Positions 43,754-54,324 of a stretch of 64,000 bases of DNA are shown here, piece by piece (positions within the stretch are counted from its first letter, which is position 1; each line of letters starts with the position of its first letter). Source of the stretch: Limnohabitans sp. 2KL-51 (GTDB lineage: Bacteria > Pseudomonadota > Gammaproteobacteria > Burkholderiales > Burkholderiaceae_C); NCBI RefSeq assembly GCF_003063645.1, contig NZ_NESJ01000009.1:1-64000 (forward strand). The letters are read 5' to 3'. The notes beneath the pieces are model-generated. The model ran no database searches and was not told where the DNA came from. It was given only the letters and a program-made list of their open reading frames with translations. Made by a program: the position numbers and the translations under genes.

Positions 43754-44968
43754 ATGGATTCTGTTAAAACACGACCGCCCCTGACCGGGCACGATGACGC
43801 CCCAGTGGTCAGCTATGTTCAAAAACTATTGGAAGATGCGGTGGCGCTGAAAGCCTCTGACCTGCACTTTGAGCCTTATGAACACCAGTACCGGGTACGC
43901 ATGCGCATTGATGGAGAACTGCGCGAGGTGGCCTCACCGCACATGGCCCTGAAGGACCGTTTGGCATCGCGCATCAAAGTGATGTCACGTCTGGACATTG
44001 CCGAGAAACGCCTGCCGCAAGACGGCCGCATGAAACTGCAATTGGACCAAGGGCGGGAGCTGGACTTGCGTGTCAGCACCTTGCCCACCTTGTTTGGTGA
44101 AAAACTGGTGATTCGGGTGCTGGACTCCGCTCAGTCTCAACTGGACTTGAGCCTTCTGGGCTACGAAGCAGAAGACCTCGAGCGCTTGCTGGCCGCTATC
44201 CGCGCACCACACGGCTTGGTGCTGGTGACAGGCCCCACCGGCTCGGGCAAGACGCAATCCTTGTATGCCTGTCTGAACCTGCTGAACACACCCGAGGTGA
44301 ACATCGCCACGGTGGAAGACCCCTGCGAGATCCAGCTCGAGGGCGTCAACCAGGTCAATGTGCAGGACAAACCCGGCCTGAGCTTTGCCGTGGCCTTGCG
44401 TGCTTTTTTGCGGCAAGACCCGGACATTTTGATGGTGGGCGAAGTGCGTGATCTGGAGACCGCCAACATCGCCATCCAGGCAGCGCAAACCGGGCACCTC
44501 GTGCTCTCGACCTTGCACACCAACGACGCCCCTGCCACCTTGGTGCGCTTGCGCAACATGGGCACAGCCCCCTACAACATCGCTGCCAGTGTGAGCCTGA
44601 TCACGGCGCAACGCTTGGTGCGCTGCCTGTGCCCGCACTGCAAGCGCGCGTCCAGCGTACCCGCCGTGATTTGGCACAAAGCAGGGTGGCCACCCCGTCT
44701 GCACCTAGCAGACCCCGTGCCCGTGTTCGAGCCCGTGGGCTGCCCGCTATGCCACAAAGGCTTTGCCGGGCGAACCGGGATTTTCCAGGTCATGCTCGTG
44801 AGCGCCGAAATGCAGAAACTGGTCTTACAAGAAGCTGGGATACAAGAGATGACGCGTCAAGCTCGAAGCGAAGGGATGAGCAGTTTGCGCATGGCCGGCT
44901 TACGCAAAGTGCTGCAAGGCATCACCTCGCTGGACGAGGTACTGGCCGCTACGCGAGAAAGCACATGA
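43754..44968 (+). CDS. pilB: Type IV pilus/type II secretion assembly ATPase (short PilB)
   Basis: A 404-residue assembly ATPase. Motifs: Walker A GPTGSGKTQ, Asp box (ATVEDPCEIQLEGVNQVNV), Walker B DILMVGEVRD, and His box LSTLHTNDAP. Zinc-binding Cys pairs CPHC and CPLC are in the C-terminal domain. It starts directly with an N2-like domain (ASDLHFEPYEHQYRVRMRIDGE) and lacks the about 150-residue N1/MshEN domain of full PilB. It is followed with a 4-bp overlap by pilC, then pilD, so it is the pilus motor. c-di-GMP control through MshEN would be missing. Confidence 0.92.
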   Translation: MDSVKTRPPLTGHDDAPVVSYVQKLLEDAVALKASDLHFEPYEHQYRVRMRIDGELREVASPHMALKDRLASRIKVMSRLDIAEKRLPQDGRMKLQLDQGRELDLRVSTLPTLFGEKLVIRVLDSAQSQLDLSLLGYEAEDLERLLAAIRAPHGLVLVTGPTGSGKTQSLYACLNLLNTPEVNIATVEDPCEIQLEGVNQVNVQDKPGLSFAVALRAFLRQDPDILMVGEVRDLETANIAIQAAQTGHLVLSTLHTNDAPATLVRLRNMGTAPYNIAASVSLITAQRLVRCLCPHCKRASSVPAVIWHKAGWPPRLHLADPVPVFEPVGCPLCHKGFAGRTGIFQVMLVSAEMQKLVLQEAGIQEMTRQARSEGMSSLRMAGLRKVLQGITSLDEVLAATREST

Positions 44969-46179
44969 GCGCCCCACCTTCTGCTCGCGCCACAACGGTC
45001 TTTCGATGGACCGGCAGCGACCGTCAAGGCCATGCCCAAAGCGGCCAAATTCAGGCCCTGAACGCCGACTTGGCCCGTGTACAGCTGCGCAGGCAGGGGC
45101 TACAACAAGTACAGGTTCAGCGCCTGTGGTGGTCGCCGCCGGATACCGTCAAAGCCAAAGACCTGGCCGTCATGACCCGCCAATGGGCGGCCATGCTGCG
45201 GGCAGGCGTGCCCGTTGTACAGGCCCTGGGCATGCTGTGCCGCAGCATGAGCGCCAAAGGCCTGGTGATCGTGATGAACAAAGTGCGCAGCGAAGTGGAA
45301 GCCGGCGTGGCCCTGCACGACGCCCTGGCCAAACACCCGAAACATTTCAGCGGCCTTTATGTGCACATGGTGCAAGCCGGCGAAGCCGCCGGGATTCTGG
45401 ACACGATGATGGAGCGGCTGTCTTTGACGCTGGAAAAAAACGAAGCGATGCGCTCCAAAATTCGTTCGGCCTTGATGTACCCCATCGCCGTGATGGCCGT
45501 GGCCTTGGGTATTTTGGTGCTGATACTGGTGCTGGTGGTGCCGGTTTTCCAGGATGTGTTCCAGTCCTTTGGGGCCGAATTGCCCTTGGCCACGCAACTG
45601 GTGGTCGGCATGAGCAACGCGCTGGTTCGGGCCTGGCCTGCGGGTGTGCCCTTGGTCTTGATGCTCCTTTGGGCAGCACAACACAAAAGCCCGGCAGCCA
45701 GCCGCATGCGTCAGTGGTTGGCGCGTTGGTGGCTGCACTGGCCAGTGCTCGGGCCGCTGTTGACCACGTCGGTGGTGGCGCGTTGGGCGCAGACCCTGTC
45801 GGCCTTGCTGGCTGCGGGTGTACCCTTGACCGAAGCCTTAGGGCCCACAGCCCAGGCATGCGATCATGCAGTTTTTGCGCACATCACATTGCAAATCCAG
45901 CGCCAAGTAGTGCAAGGCCACAGTTTGAGCGAGAGCATGGCCCAAAGCGGGCGTTTTCCGGCGATGATCGTGCAGTTGTGCGCCACAGGTGAAGAAACCG
46001 GGGCCTTGGACAGCTTACTGGGCAGGGCGGGTGCCCTGATGGAAAGCGAGCTCGACGACCAGGTCAATGGCCTGAGCAGTTTGCTGGAGCCGCTGATCAT
46101 CGTGGTGCTCGGCGGCTTCATTGGGGCCATCTTGGTGGCCATGTACTTACCAATATTCAGTTTGGGGCAGGTTTTTTGA
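44965..46179 (+). CDS. pilC: Type IV pilus inner-membrane platform protein
   Basis: A 404-residue PilC/GspF-family protein with two repeated T2SF domains (TRQWAAMLRAGVPVVQALGM at about 80 and the matching VARWAQTLSALLAAGVPLTE at about 285) and three membrane helices, the last LEPLIIVVLGGFIGAILVAM. It couples the PilB motor to pilin insertion. ATG 44965 overlaps the pilB stop (ATGA). An upstream open extension is not used. Length is typical. Confidence 0.94.
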   Translation: MSAPPSARATTVFRWTGSDRQGHAQSGQIQALNADLARVQLRRQGLQQVQVQRLWWSPPDTVKAKDLAVMTRQWAAMLRAGVPVVQALGMLCRSMSAKGLVIVMNKVRSEVEAGVALHDALAKHPKHFSGLYVHMVQAGEAAGILDTMMERLSLTLEKNEAMRSKIRSALMYPIAVMAVALGILVLILVLVVPVFQDVFQSFGAELPLATQLVVGMSNALVRAWPAGVPLVLMLLWAAQHKSPAASRMRQWLARWWLHWPVLGPLLTTSVVARWAQTLSALLAAGVPLTEALGPTAQACDHAVFAHITLQIQRQVVQGHSLSESMAQSGRFPAMIVQLCATGEETGALDSLLGRAGALMESELDDQVNGLSSLLEPLIIVVLGGFIGAILVAMYLPIFSLGQVF

Positions 46180-46180
46180 C

Positions 46181-46999
46181 ATGAACGACAGCGTTTTGGC
46201 ACTCGGCCTGGCGACTTTGCTGGGTTTGATGATCGGCAGTTTCCTGAACGTGGTGATCTACCGCCTACCCCTCATGCTGCAAGCGCAGTGGGATGCCCCG
46301 CTGGGCGATACCCCGCCAGATGCGCCCCACTTCAATCTGGCAGTGCCCCGCTCGCACTGCCCCCACTGCCAGCACGCCTTGGCATGGCACGAGAACATTC
46401 CGCTGCTGAGTTTCCTTCGACTGCGCGGCCGATGCGCCCACTGCCAGGCCCCCATTGGTTGGCGATATCCGGCCATCGAACTGATCACTAGCGGTCTGTT
46501 CATGTGGTCAGCGGCTGAACACGGCTTGGGTTTTCAGGCGCTCGCCTGGGCCGGCTTTGCAGCCGCTTTGGTGGCATTGGCCGCCATTGATGCCGACACG
46601 CGCTTGCTGCCCGACGCCATCACCCAACCCCTGGTATGGGCGGGTATGCTCGCTGCCAGTCTGGGGCTGACGGGCATTGGGCTGAACGAAGCCCTCTGGG
46701 GAGCTGCTGCAGGCTACTTGTTTTTATGGACGGTGTTCTGGTTGTTCAAAGCCGTGACTGGCAAAGAGGGCATGGGTCAGGGCGACTTCAAGCTGCTCGC
46801 CGCTTTGGGGGCCTGGCTGGGTTGGCCCGCACTGTTGTCCTTGATCTTGATCGCCTCTTTTTCCGGGGCGATCGGTGGCCTCTGGCTCAAGTTGCGAGGT
46901 CAATTGGACGACAATGGCCAACTGGCTTTCGGGCCTTTTTTGGTGTTGGCAGGTTTGTGGGTCATGGCCTTTGGTCCTCTGCCCTGGTTTTTGATCTGA
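46181..46999 (+). CDS. pilD: Prepilin peptidase/N-methyltransferase
   Basis: A 272-residue membrane aspartyl protease that cleaves and methylates pilin-like proteins. The cytoplasmic zinc site has two Cys pairs (CPHCQ and CAHCQ), and the two catalytic Asp are in AIDADTRLLPD and GMGQGDFKLLAA. It opens with LGLMIGSFLNVVIYRLP, a conserved helix. ATG 46181 is 1 bp after the pilC stop. The last gene of the pilBCD set; pilin genes are not in this window. Confidence 0.95.
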   Translation: MNDSVLALGLATLLGLMIGSFLNVVIYRLPLMLQAQWDAPLGDTPPDAPHFNLAVPRSHCPHCQHALAWHENIPLLSFLRLRGRCAHCQAPIGWRYPAIELITSGLFMWSAAEHGLGFQALAWAGFAAALVALAAIDADTRLLPDAITQPLVWAGMLAASLGLTGIGLNEALWGAAAGYLFLWTVFWLFKAVTGKEGMGQGDFKLLAALGAWLGWPALLSLILIASFSGAIGGLWLKLRGQLDDNGQLAFGPFLVLAGLWVMAFGPLPWFLI

Positions 47000-47005
47000 A
47001 CGTCC

Positions 47006-47620
47006 ATGACACAACGCACCTGGCGCATTGGCCTGACCGGCGGCATTGGCAGCGGCAAAAGCACCGTGGCGGGCTTTTTGGCGCGGCGCGGCGCGGCCAT
47101 CATCGACGCCGATGCCATTTCTCGCAGCCTCACGGCACCGGGCGGCAGGGCCATGGCAGACATCGCACACACCTTCGGTAAAGCCTTGCTCAGCCCGGAT
47201 GGCGCCATGGACCGACAGGCCATGCGCGAGCGCATCTTCCGTGACTCACAAGCCAAGCGCCAACTCGAACAGATCGTCCACCCTCTGGTCAGCCAGATCA
47301 CGGCCGAGCAAGCTCAAGCGGCTATGCAAAATGGCCACCGTGTCTTGGTGTTTGATGTGCCCTTGCTGGTGGAATCGGGTGAGCGTTGGCGCAAACAGGT
47401 GGACCGCGTGATCGTGGTGGACTGCGATACCGAGACCCAAACGCAAAGGGTCATGGCCCGCAGTGGCCTGGTCAGCGCAGAAGTAGCACGCATCATGGCT
47501 CAACAAGCCTCGCGGTCACAACGCTTGGCCTGCGCCGATGCCATTCTTGTTAATCAAGGTCTCAGTTTTGATGATCTAGATGCCCAAGTGGCTCAGCTTG
47601 CCGCCGACTTCGGGCTATGA
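47006..47620 (+). CDS. coaE: Dephospho-CoA kinase
   Basis: Last step of coenzyme A synthesis, phosphorylating dephospho-CoA at the 3'-hydroxyl. 204 residues with P-loop GGIGSGKST, IIDADAISR and VFDVPLLVESG (lid and nucleotide-binding regions). Order pilD-coaE-zapD-yacG is conserved in many beta- and gammaproteobacteria. It starts 6 bp after pilD. Normal length. Confidence 0.95.
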   Translation: MTQRTWRIGLTGGIGSGKSTVAGFLARRGAAIIDADAISRSLTAPGGRAMADIAHTFGKALLSPDGAMDRQAMRERIFRDSQAKRQLEQIVHPLVSQITAEQAQAAMQNGHRVLVFDVPLLVESGERWRKQVDRVIVVDCDTETQTQRVMARSGLVSAEVARIMAQQASRSQRLACADAILVNQGLSFDDLDAQVAQLAADFGL

Positions 47621-47642
47621 TGGCGGCATTGGAAAATGCCGC

Positions 47643-48398
47643 GTGATACTGTACGAATACCCATTTAATGAACGCATTCGCACCTATTTGCGACTGCAGC
47701 AGCTGTTTTCCCGTTTGGGTGAACTTGTCGGTCGCGATCAGGCTCTGGACCACCATTTCGCCTTGATCACTCTCTTTGAAATCATGGAGGTGGGGGGCCG
47801 ATCGGAACTCAAGTCCGAGGTGCTCAAAGACCTCGAACGACAAAAGCAAGTTTATAGCGCTTACAGGGGGAATCCCGCTATTTCTGAAAAGGCGCTAGAC
47901 GGGCTGATTGCCCAACTCGATCACCTCTTTGAAGCCCTCAATCATGTGGCCGGAAAAATGGGACAAAGCTTAACGGATCATGATTTCCTGATGGCCCTCA
48001 GAAGCCGTGTGGCCATCCCGGGGGGCACTTGCGAATTTGACTTGCCCGCCTACCACGCTTGGCAGCACCATGATGCAAGCAGCCGTACCCGTGATTTGCA
48101 ACAATGGATTTTGCCTTTTGCACCTTGGGCTCAAGCCATTGAGCAGTTGTTGCAAATGCTGCGCGAATCAGGCTCCAGCCAAAAAGTCATGGCCACTTCA
48201 GGTCAGTTGCAACAAAACCTGCCCCAAGGGCGAAGCTTTCAGCTGCTGCGCCTGAAGATCGACCCCTCTTTGGGCTTGACGCCCGAGATCAGTTGCAATC
48301 GCTTGCTGGTGGTGATTCGCATGATGCGCCAGCAAAGCGACGGCAAATTGGTGGCCACGACCGATGACGTGCCCTTCGAGATGACTTTGTGCGCATGA
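47643..48398 (+). CDS. zapD: Cell division protein ZapD
   Basis: Cross-links FtsZ filaments at the division site. 251 residues of mostly helix followed by a beta domain. VILYEYPFNERIRTYLRLQQ at the start is the diagnostic ZapD beginning, which fixes the GTG start at 47643. Conserved blocks include NHVAGKMGQSLTDHDFL and PGGTCEFDLPAYHAWQH. It overlaps yacG by 4 bp. Length is typical (E. coli ZapD is 247). Confidence 0.94.
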   Translation: MILYEYPFNERIRTYLRLQQLFSRLGELVGRDQALDHHFALITLFEIMEVGGRSELKSEVLKDLERQKQVYSAYRGNPAISEKALDGLIAQLDHLFEALNHVAGKMGQSLTDHDFLMALRSRVAIPGGTCEFDLPAYHAWQHHDASSRTRDLQQWILPFAPWAQAIEQLLQMLRESGSSQKVMATSGQLQQNLPQGRSFQLLRLKIDPSLGLTPEISCNRLLVVIRMMRQQSDGKLVATTDDVPFEMTLCA

Positions 48399-48610
48399 GC
48401 GTCGTGAACCCGCCTGAATCTTTCAAACCACGCCAAGTGCGTTGCCCGGCCTGCGCTGGTACCAGCTTTTACAGCCCCAGCAATCCTTACCGTCCGTTTT
48501 GCAGCGCACGCTGCAAAGGCGTGGACTTGGGGGCCTGGGCCAGCGAAGAATTCAAACTGCCCGACGAGACCCCACCCGACGAGACTTTTGGCGATCCACG
48601 TCTGCAGTGA
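48395..48610 (+). CDS. yacG: Zinc-ribbon DNA gyrase inhibitor YacG
   Basis: A 71-residue zinc protein that binds GyrB and inhibits gyrase in E. coli. Four Cys form the site: VRCPACAG and PFCSARCKG. The conserved RPFCSARCKGVDLGAWASEE block is present, followed by an acidic Pro-rich tail. ATG 48395 overlaps the zapD stop (ATGA). Convergent with the Nudix gene 9 bp away. Confidence 0.93.
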   Translation: MSVVNPPESFKPRQVRCPACAGTSFYSPSNPYRPFCSARCKGVDLGAWASEEFKLPDETPPDETFGDPRLQ

Positions 48611-48618
48611 CGAGATGC

Positions 48619-49113
48619 CTAGGCGTGTGCGCCCTCGTGTGTGTGTCCTTTGAATTGCCGCTCTTCGGCCAACCAAGCCAACACGGGGACGGTGCCCGGC
48701 AATACCGGCACAACCGCTACGGGCAGGGACTGCCAAGCGTGTGATTGCGCTTCCCGCATTTGCAATTCACCCTGCCAGTCCCACACCTTGCAAAAGTGCA
48801 GCCGCACCAAGGCGTGGGGGTAATCGACCATCTGGTTTTTCCAAACCTGCGCTTGCCCGATGGTGATGCCCAGCTCTTCTTGCAGTTCACGGCGAAGCGC
48901 TTGCTCAACCGACTCGCCCGCTTCGAGTTTTCCGCCAGGGAATTCCCAATAGCCTGCATAAACTTTGCCTTCGGGGCGCGAGGTCAGCAAAAACTGGCCA
49001 TCGGCTTGCAGCAACACGCCCACCGCCACATCGACCACGGCGCGCTCGGCTTGGCCTGCAGTCAGGTCTTGCCGCACTCGCTCGCCGTCTGCGACCAGCA
49101 GGCCTGCGCTCAT
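48619..49113 (-). CDS. mutT: MutT-like Nudix hydrolase (8-oxo-dGTP diphosphatase)
   Basis: A 164-residue Nudix hydrolase. VDVAVGVLLQADGQFLLTSR leads to the Nudix box GGKLEAGESVEQALRRELQE with WEFPGG before it, as in MutT, which clears oxidised guanine nucleotides. About 25 extra N-terminal residues precede the conserved core. ATG 49113 overlaps the DUF815 stop by 4 bp, so it is the last gene of argJ-DUF815-mutT. Other Nudix substrates cannot be excluded. Confidence 0.85.
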   Translation of the reverse strand: MSAGLLVADGERVRQDLTAGQAERAVVDVAVGVLLQADGQFLLTSRPEGKVYAGYWEFPGGKLEAGESVEQALRRELQEELGITIGQAQVWKNQMVDYPHALVRLHFCKVWDWQGELQMREAQSHAWQSLPVAVVPVLPGTVPVLAWLAEERQFKGHTHEGAHA

Positions 49114-50000
49114 GCGCGGTCCGATTGGCGGCCCATCATGTCTCGGGCAAACTGGTAGGCCACACGGCCGCTGCGTGAGCCGCGTTCCAAAGCCCAGAGC
49201 AAAGCATCGGGACGCGCCGCATCGATTTGCGCGGGCGTGGCACCCAAAGCACTGAGCCATTGGCCTGCGATGGTCAGGTACTCGTCTTGCGAGAAAGGGT
49301 AGAAACTGATCCACAGGCCAAAGCGCTCTGACAGGGAAATTTTCTCTTCCACGCCTTCACCCGGGTGCACTTCGCCGTCGTCAGTGTGCTTATAGGTGAG
49401 GTTCTCGCTCATGTACTCGGGCAAGAGGTGGCGGCGGTTGCTGGTCGCGTACACCAGCACATTGGGAGTCGAGGCGGCCACGGTCCCGTCCAAAATGGAC
49501 TTGAGCGCCTTGTAGCCCGGCTCACCGTCTTCAAAGCTCAAGTCGTCGCAGTACACAATGAACTTTTCATCCCGCCCGGCCACCACCTCGATGATGTCGG
49601 GCAAATCGGTCAGGTCTTCCTTGTCCACCTCGATCAGGCGCAAGCCTTGCGGTGCATAGGTGTTCAGACAGGCCTTGATGAGCGAGGATTTGCCGGTGCC
49701 GCGTGCGCCCGTGAGCAGCACATTGTTGGCCGGATGGCCATGCACAAACTGCTCGGTGTTGCGTTGCAGCTTTTCTTTTTGGTCGTCGATTTCCTTGAGA
49801 TCATCGAGCGTCATGGCCGCCACATGGCGCACCGGCTCCATCACACCATGGCCTGAAGAACGCTTGCGGTAGCGCCAGGCAATGGCCTGCGTCCAGTCGG
49901 GGGCCGACAGGGGTTGGGGCAAGACCGACTCGATGCGGTCCACCAATTGGCTAACTTTGGCCAGCAGTTGGTCCAGGGCTGAAGAAGAAGGAGAGTTCAT
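49110..50000 (-). CDS. DUF815 family P-loop ATPase
   Basis: A 296-residue AAA-like ATPase of the DUF815 family. P-loop [13 protein letters not shown], Walker [12 protein letters not shown], sensor-like [13 protein letters not shown] and the Arg-rich second half are present. An N-terminal segment (about 1-90) carries helical sequence rich in Gln and Glu. Function unknown; the family is conserved in proteobacteria. It overlaps both neighbours by 4 bp, argJ upstream and the MutT-like gene downstream, so the three are translationally coupled. Confidence 0.85.
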   Translation of the reverse strand: MNSPSSSALDQLLAKVSQLVDRIESVLPQPLSAPDWTQAIAWRYRKRSSGHGVMEPVRHVAAMTLDDLKEIDDQKEKLQRNTEQFVHGHPANNVLLTGARGTGKSSLIKACLNTYAPQGLRLIEVDKEDLTDLPDIIEVVAGRDEKFIVYCDDLSFEDGEPGYKALKSILDGTVAASTPNVLVYATSNRRHLLPEYMSENLTYKHTDDGEVHPGEGVEEKISLSERFGLWISFYPFSQDEYLTIAGQWLSALGATPAQIDAARPDALLWALERGSRSGRVAYQFARDMMGRQSDRA

Positions 50001-51226
50001 GAACGGTAGTCCGCGTTGATGGTGACGTAATCGTGGCTCAGGTCGCAGGTCCAGACGGTGTCGCTGGCCGTGCCACGGCCCAAGCCCACGCGCACGGTGA
50101 TTTCACTGCCCTTCATGACACGCTGACCGTCTTGTTCGCGGTACTCGGCGCGACGACCGCCTTGCGAGACCACATGCACGTCGTCCAGGTGCAGCTCGAT
50201 CAAACCTTGGTCCAGGTCTTCGATGCCCGCATAACCCACCGCGGCCAGGATGCGGCCCAGGTTCGGGTCACTGGCGAAGAAGGCGGTTTTTACAAGCGGC
50301 GAATGCGCGATCGCATAGGCCACTTGGCGGCATTCCTCGGCCGTGCGGCCGCCTTCGACCTGCACCGTGATGAACTTGGTGGCGCCCTCACCATCGCGCA
50401 CGATGGCATGAGCCAACTGACGGGCCACTTGCATCAAGCCCTGCAACAAGGCTTGGCCTTCGGCACTGTCCAGCGAGGTGATAGGGGTATGCGCCGCCTT
50501 GTGCGTGGCGATCAGCATGAGGGAATCGTTGGTGGAAGTGTCGCCATCGATGGTGATGCGGTTGAACGAACCATCGGCCAGTTGCTTGGCCAGCTCAGGC
50601 AACAGGGACGGGGCGATACAGGCATCGGTGGCCACAAAACCCAGCATGGTGGCCATGTTGGGTCGGATCATCCCCGCGCCTTTGCTAATGCCCGTAATGC
50701 TGATGGTCTGCCCTCCAACTTGCACCTCCACACTCGAAGCCTTGGGCACGGTGTCGGTGGTCATGATGCCTTCTGCCGCCTCGGCCCAGTGGGCGGCTTG
50801 CGCATCGACCAGCGCAGCAGGCAGGCTCGCTACGATGCGGTCCACCGGCAGCGGTTCCATGATCACACCTGTCGAAAACGGCAACACTTGTGCGGGCGTG
50901 CAGTGAAGCAATTTGGCCAAGGCCTCACAAGTCTGGCGGGCATGGGCCAAGCCCGGCGCACCCGTGCCCGCATTGGCGTTGCCGGTATTGATGACCAAGG
51001 CGCGCACGGCACTGCCCGCGGCCAGGTGCTCACGGCAGACCTGCACAGGGGCGGCGCAAAAACGGTTGCGAGTGAACACGCCCGCCACGCTTGCACCCTC
51101 ATCCAGCAAAAATACAGTGAGGTCTTTTCGGTTGGCTTTGCGCACACCTGCTTGCGCGATGCCGATGCGCACGCCAGCGATAGGTTTGAGTTGTGTCGAA
51201 TCAAGGGGGGGCAGGTTCACGGGCAT
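49997..51226 (-). CDS. argJ: Bifunctional ornithine acetyltransferase/N-acetylglutamate synthase
   Basis: Transfers acetyl from acetylornithine to glutamate (cyclic arginine pathway). 409 residues. The autocleavage site is in the PNMATMLGF block (cleaved before Thr of ATML), the Ntn hydrolase hallmark; [20 protein letters not shown] and NTGNANAGTG are at the N-terminus and [14 protein letters not shown] in the second chain. The end [11 protein letters not shown] is canonical. It precedes DUF815 and the Nudix gene. Normal length. Confidence 0.96.
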   Translation of the reverse strand: MPVNLPPLDSTQLKPIAGVRIGIAQAGVRKANRKDLTVFLLDEGASVAGVFTRNRFCAAPVQVCREHLAAGSAVRALVINTGNANAGTGAPGLAHARQTCEALAKLLHCTPAQVLPFSTGVIMEPLPVDRIVASLPAALVDAQAAHWAEAAEGIMTTDTVPKASSVEVQVGGQTISITGISKGAGMIRPNMATMLGFVATDACIAPSLLPELAKQLADGSFNRITIDGDTSTNDSLMLIATHKAAHTPITSLDSAEGQALLQGLMQVARQLAHAIVRDGEGATKFITVQVEGGRTAEECRQVAYAIAHSPLVKTAFFASDPNLGRILAAVGYAGIEDLDQGLIELHLDDVHVVSQGGRRAEYREQDGQRVMKGSEITVRVGLGRGTASDTVWTCDLSHDYVTINADYRS

Positions 51227-51274
51227 GTCGGTCCTTCACAAAAGCAGGAGTTCTCAGCACAAGCGGGGTAGCTC

Positions 51275-51297
51275 AAAGAAAACGGGCCGAAGCCCGC
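51275..51297 (-). terminator. Intrinsic terminator after secA
   Basis: On the minus strand CGGGC (51296-51292) pairs with GCCCG (51287-51283) around a 4-nt UUCG-type loop, followed by TTTTCTTT. It lies about 20 bp past the secA stop and before argJ. Confidence 0.7.
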
Positions 51298-51315
51298 TTC
51301 ATAAGCTCAGCCTTT

Positions 51316-54084
51316 TCAAGCCAGTTTGCCGTGGCATTGTTTGAATTTTTTGCCACTGCCACAAGGGCAAGGTTCATTGCGCCCAACCTGGCCCCAAGTG
51401 CTGGCCAAATCAGCAAGCCCACCTGCAGCCGCAGCAGCTCCGGCAGCCTGCACTTGTGGTTGTCCTGTTTCATCCGGGGCGGTATAAGTCACATTGCTGA
51501 TCTGCTCAGCCCGCTCCTCAATGGCTTGGGCTGCTTGCTGCATTTGGTCGCCCGAATCGATGCGCACCATCATCAAAGTCTTGGTGACTTCGTTTTTCAC
51601 AGCGTCGAGCAATTGGCCAAACAACTCAAACGCTTCACGTTTGTATTCCTGTTTGGGTTGCTTTTGCGCATAGCCCCGCAGGTGAATGCCCTGACGCAGG
51701 TAATCCAAAGCGCTCAAGTGTTCGCGCCAATGGGTATCGATGCTCTGCAACAAGATCATGCGTTCAAAGGACACGAAACTCTCGGCCCCCACTTGGTCGA
51801 GCTTGGACTGAAACTGTGCATGGGCAGCAGTCACGACCGTCTCCAGCAGGTCTTCGTCCGAAATTGCGCTGGAAGCTTGGACTTTGCCTTGCAAATCAAG
51901 CGTCATGCTCCACTCTTCAGCCAACACTTTTTCCAGACCCGGCAGATCCCATTGCTCTTCTACCGACTCGGCCGGAACAAACTGGCGCACCAGATCGGTA
52001 AAGCAACCTTCGCGCAAGGCCGTGATCTGGGCGTGCATGTCTTGCGCATCCAGAATGTCGTTGCGCTGCTGGTAAATCACCTTGCGTTGGTCATTGGACA
52101 CGTCGTCGTATTCGAGCAGCTGTTTACGGACGTCAAAGTTGCGCGCCTCCACTTTGCGCTGGGCACTTTCGATGCTGCGTGTGACGATTCCCGCTTCGAT
52201 TGCCTCGCCCTCGGGCATCTTCAACCGGTCCATGATGGAGCGCACACGGTCACCCGCAAAAATGCGCATCAAAGGGTCGTCCAAGCTCAGGTAAAAACGT
52301 GAAGAACCTGGGTCGCCTTGGCGGCCCGAACGGCCGCGCAGCTGGTTGTCGATGCGGCGCGACTCATGCCGCTCAGTCGCGATGATGCGCAATCCGCCCA
52401 AGGACTTGACCTGCTCATGCACGGCTTTCCACTGCTCACGCAGCTGGGCCACTTTTTCATGGCGGGCCGCCTCTGGCAGGCTCGCATCTTCTTCAATGGC
52501 CTGAACGTCTTTTTCAATGTTTCCGCCGAGCACGATGTCCGTGCCACGACCGGCCATGTTGGTGGCAATCGTGATCATGCCGGGTCGTCCGGCCTGGGCC
52601 ACGATGTCCGCCTCGCGTGCGTGCTGTTTGGCGTTGAGCACCTGGTGAGGCAGCTTTTGCTGTGTTAGCAGTTGCGCAATCAGCTCCGAGTTTTCAATCG
52701 AAGTGGTGCCCACCAGCACCGGCTGGCCTCGCTCGAAGCATTCTCGGATGTCCGCAATGGCCGCGGTGTAACGCTCTTGCGAGGTTTTGTATACCCGGTC
52801 CAGCTGGTCTTCGCGCTGGCTCTTGCGGTGCGGCGGAATTACCATGGTCTCTAGGCCATAGATTTCCTGGAACTCATAAGCCTCTGTATCGGCCGTGCCC
52901 GTCATGCCACCGATCTTGTTGTACAAGCGGAAATAGTTCTGGAAGGTGATGGAGGCCAGCGTCTGGTTTTCGGCCTGGATTTGCACGCCCTCTTTGGCTT
53001 CCACCGCCTGATGCAAGCCATCACTCCAGCGGCGGCCCGTCATCAAACGGCCGGTGAATTCGTCGACGATGATGATCTCGCCGTCCTGCACCACATAGTG
53101 CTGATCGCGGTGGTAAAGGTGTCGAGAACGCAAAGCAGCGCTCAAGTGGTGCATCAGCGTGATGTTGGCCGGGTCGTACAGGCTCGTGCCTGCTGGGATC
53201 AATCCCATTTGCGCGAGCACAGCTTCGGCTTTTTCATGGCCATCTTCGGTCAAGAAGACTTGGTGCGATTTTTCATCGACCGTGAAGTCGCCGGGTGTGA
53301 TGATGCCCTCGCCAGTGCGTGGGTCGGCCTCGCCTTCCTGGCGGGTGAGCAGCGGCACGACCTGGTTCATAGCCAAGTAAGTGGCTGTGTGGTCTTCCGC
53401 CTGCCCACTGATGATCAAGGGCGTACGGGCCTCGTCGATCAGGATCGAGTCCACCTCGTCCACGATGGCATAGTTGAGCGGACGCTGCACACGGTCATGG
53501 GCTTCGTAGACCATGTTGTCGCGCAAGTAATCGAAACCGTATTCGTTGTTCGTGCCGTAGGTGATGTCAGCGTTGTAAGCGGCTTGCTTGTCTTCTCGCG
53601 GCAGTTGAGGCAAATTAATGCCAACCTTGAGCCCCAGGAAGTTGTAGAGCTTGCCCATCCATGTGGCGTCACGGCTGGCCAAGTAGTCGTTCACCGTGAC
53701 CACATGCACACCCTTACCTGCGATGGCGTTGAGGTAGGCCGGCAGCGTCGAGGTCAGGGTTTTGCCCTCGCCCGTACCCATCTCGGCAATCTTGCCGTTG
53801 TGCAAGGCGATGCCACCGGCAAGCTGCACATCGAAGTGGCGCATCTTCATGACCCGCTTGGAGCCCTCACGCACCACGGCAAAAGCCTCGGGCAACAAGG
53901 CATCCAGGCTCTCACCAGCGGCTGCACGATCGCGGAAGCTTTGCGTTTTGGCCCTCAGCTCATCGTCGCTCAGGCTTTCGAGTCCAGCCTCCATGGCGTT
54001 GATACGCTCGACGGTTTTGCGGTAAGTTTTGAGCAGGCGGTCATTGCGACTGCCGAAAATCTTGGTGAGGAATGGGATGGCCAT
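51316..54084 (-). CDS. secA: Protein translocase ATPase SecA
   Basis: Motor of Sec protein export. 922 residues. Helicase motifs: Walker [28 protein letters not shown] (DEVD box), and the second nucleotide domain with [15 protein letters not shown]. The preprotein cross-linking and helical wing domains follow, and the end is a zinc-binding SEC-C motif [32 protein letters not shown] is the family start, so ATG 54084 is chosen over an upstream start at 54108. It diverges from the DciA-like gene. Confidence 0.97.
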   Translation of the reverse strand: MAIPFLTKIFGSRNDRLLKTYRKTVERINAMEAGLESLSDDELRAKTQSFRDRAAAGESLDALLPEAFAVVREGSKRVMKMRHFDVQLAGGIALHNGKIAEMGTGEGKTLTSTLPAYLNAIAGKGVHVVTVNDYLASRDATWMGKLYNFLGLKVGINLPQLPREDKQAAYNADITYGTNNEYGFDYLRDNMVYEAHDRVQRPLNYAIVDEVDSILIDEARTPLIISGQAEDHTATYLAMNQVVPLLTRQEGEADPRTGEGIITPGDFTVDEKSHQVFLTEDGHEKAEAVLAQMGLIPAGTSLYDPANITLMHHLSAALRSRHLYHRDQHYVVQDGEIIIVDEFTGRLMTGRRWSDGLHQAVEAKEGVQIQAENQTLASITFQNYFRLYNKIGGMTGTADTEAYEFQEIYGLETMVIPPHRKSQREDQLDRVYKTSQERYTAAIADIRECFERGQPVLVGTTSIENSELIAQLLTQQKLPHQVLNAKQHAREADIVAQAGRPGMITIATNMAGRGTDIVLGGNIEKDVQAIEEDASLPEAARHEKVAQLREQWKAVHEQVKSLGGLRIIATERHESRRIDNQLRGRSGRQGDPGSSRFYLSLDDPLMRIFAGDRVRSIMDRLKMPEGEAIEAGIVTRSIESAQRKVEARNFDVRKQLLEYDDVSNDQRKVIYQQRNDILDAQDMHAQITALREGCFTDLVRQFVPAESVEEQWDLPGLEKVLAEEWSMTLDLQGKVQASSAISDEDLLETVVTAAHAQFQSKLDQVGAESFVSFERMILLQSIDTHWREHLSALDYLRQGIHLRGYAQKQPKQEYKREAFELFGQLLDAVKNEVTKTLMMVRIDSGDQMQQAAQAIEERAEQISNVTYTAPDETGQPQVQAAGAAAAAGGLADLASTWGQVGRNEPCPCGSGKKFKQCHGKLA

Positions 54085-54324
54085 GTCAATTAGATCCACA
54101 TTCAGCACAGAGGCTGAAAAACAGACCGTCTATCCTGTCTGGTTAAAAGTTTCATGAAATCCGGGCTTGCAGGGCAAAAGTCCCCATCAACCCGACAAGC
54201 CACCCAAGGGCAACCTGCATAACCAGATGATTTTAGCCGCTTGACCAGCCCTCCTCGAAAGCCTTTTCATGGCACTGTGCCGAGGCTTCACGCCTTGCCA
54301 GATAATCGAGGCCAAAGACAAGCC

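Noticed and set aside
54109-54140. A regulatory hairpin in the secA leader
   Set aside because: A CAGAC/GTCTG stem with five T is visible on the minus strand, but the stem is only 5 bp and no SecM-like leader peptide is present.
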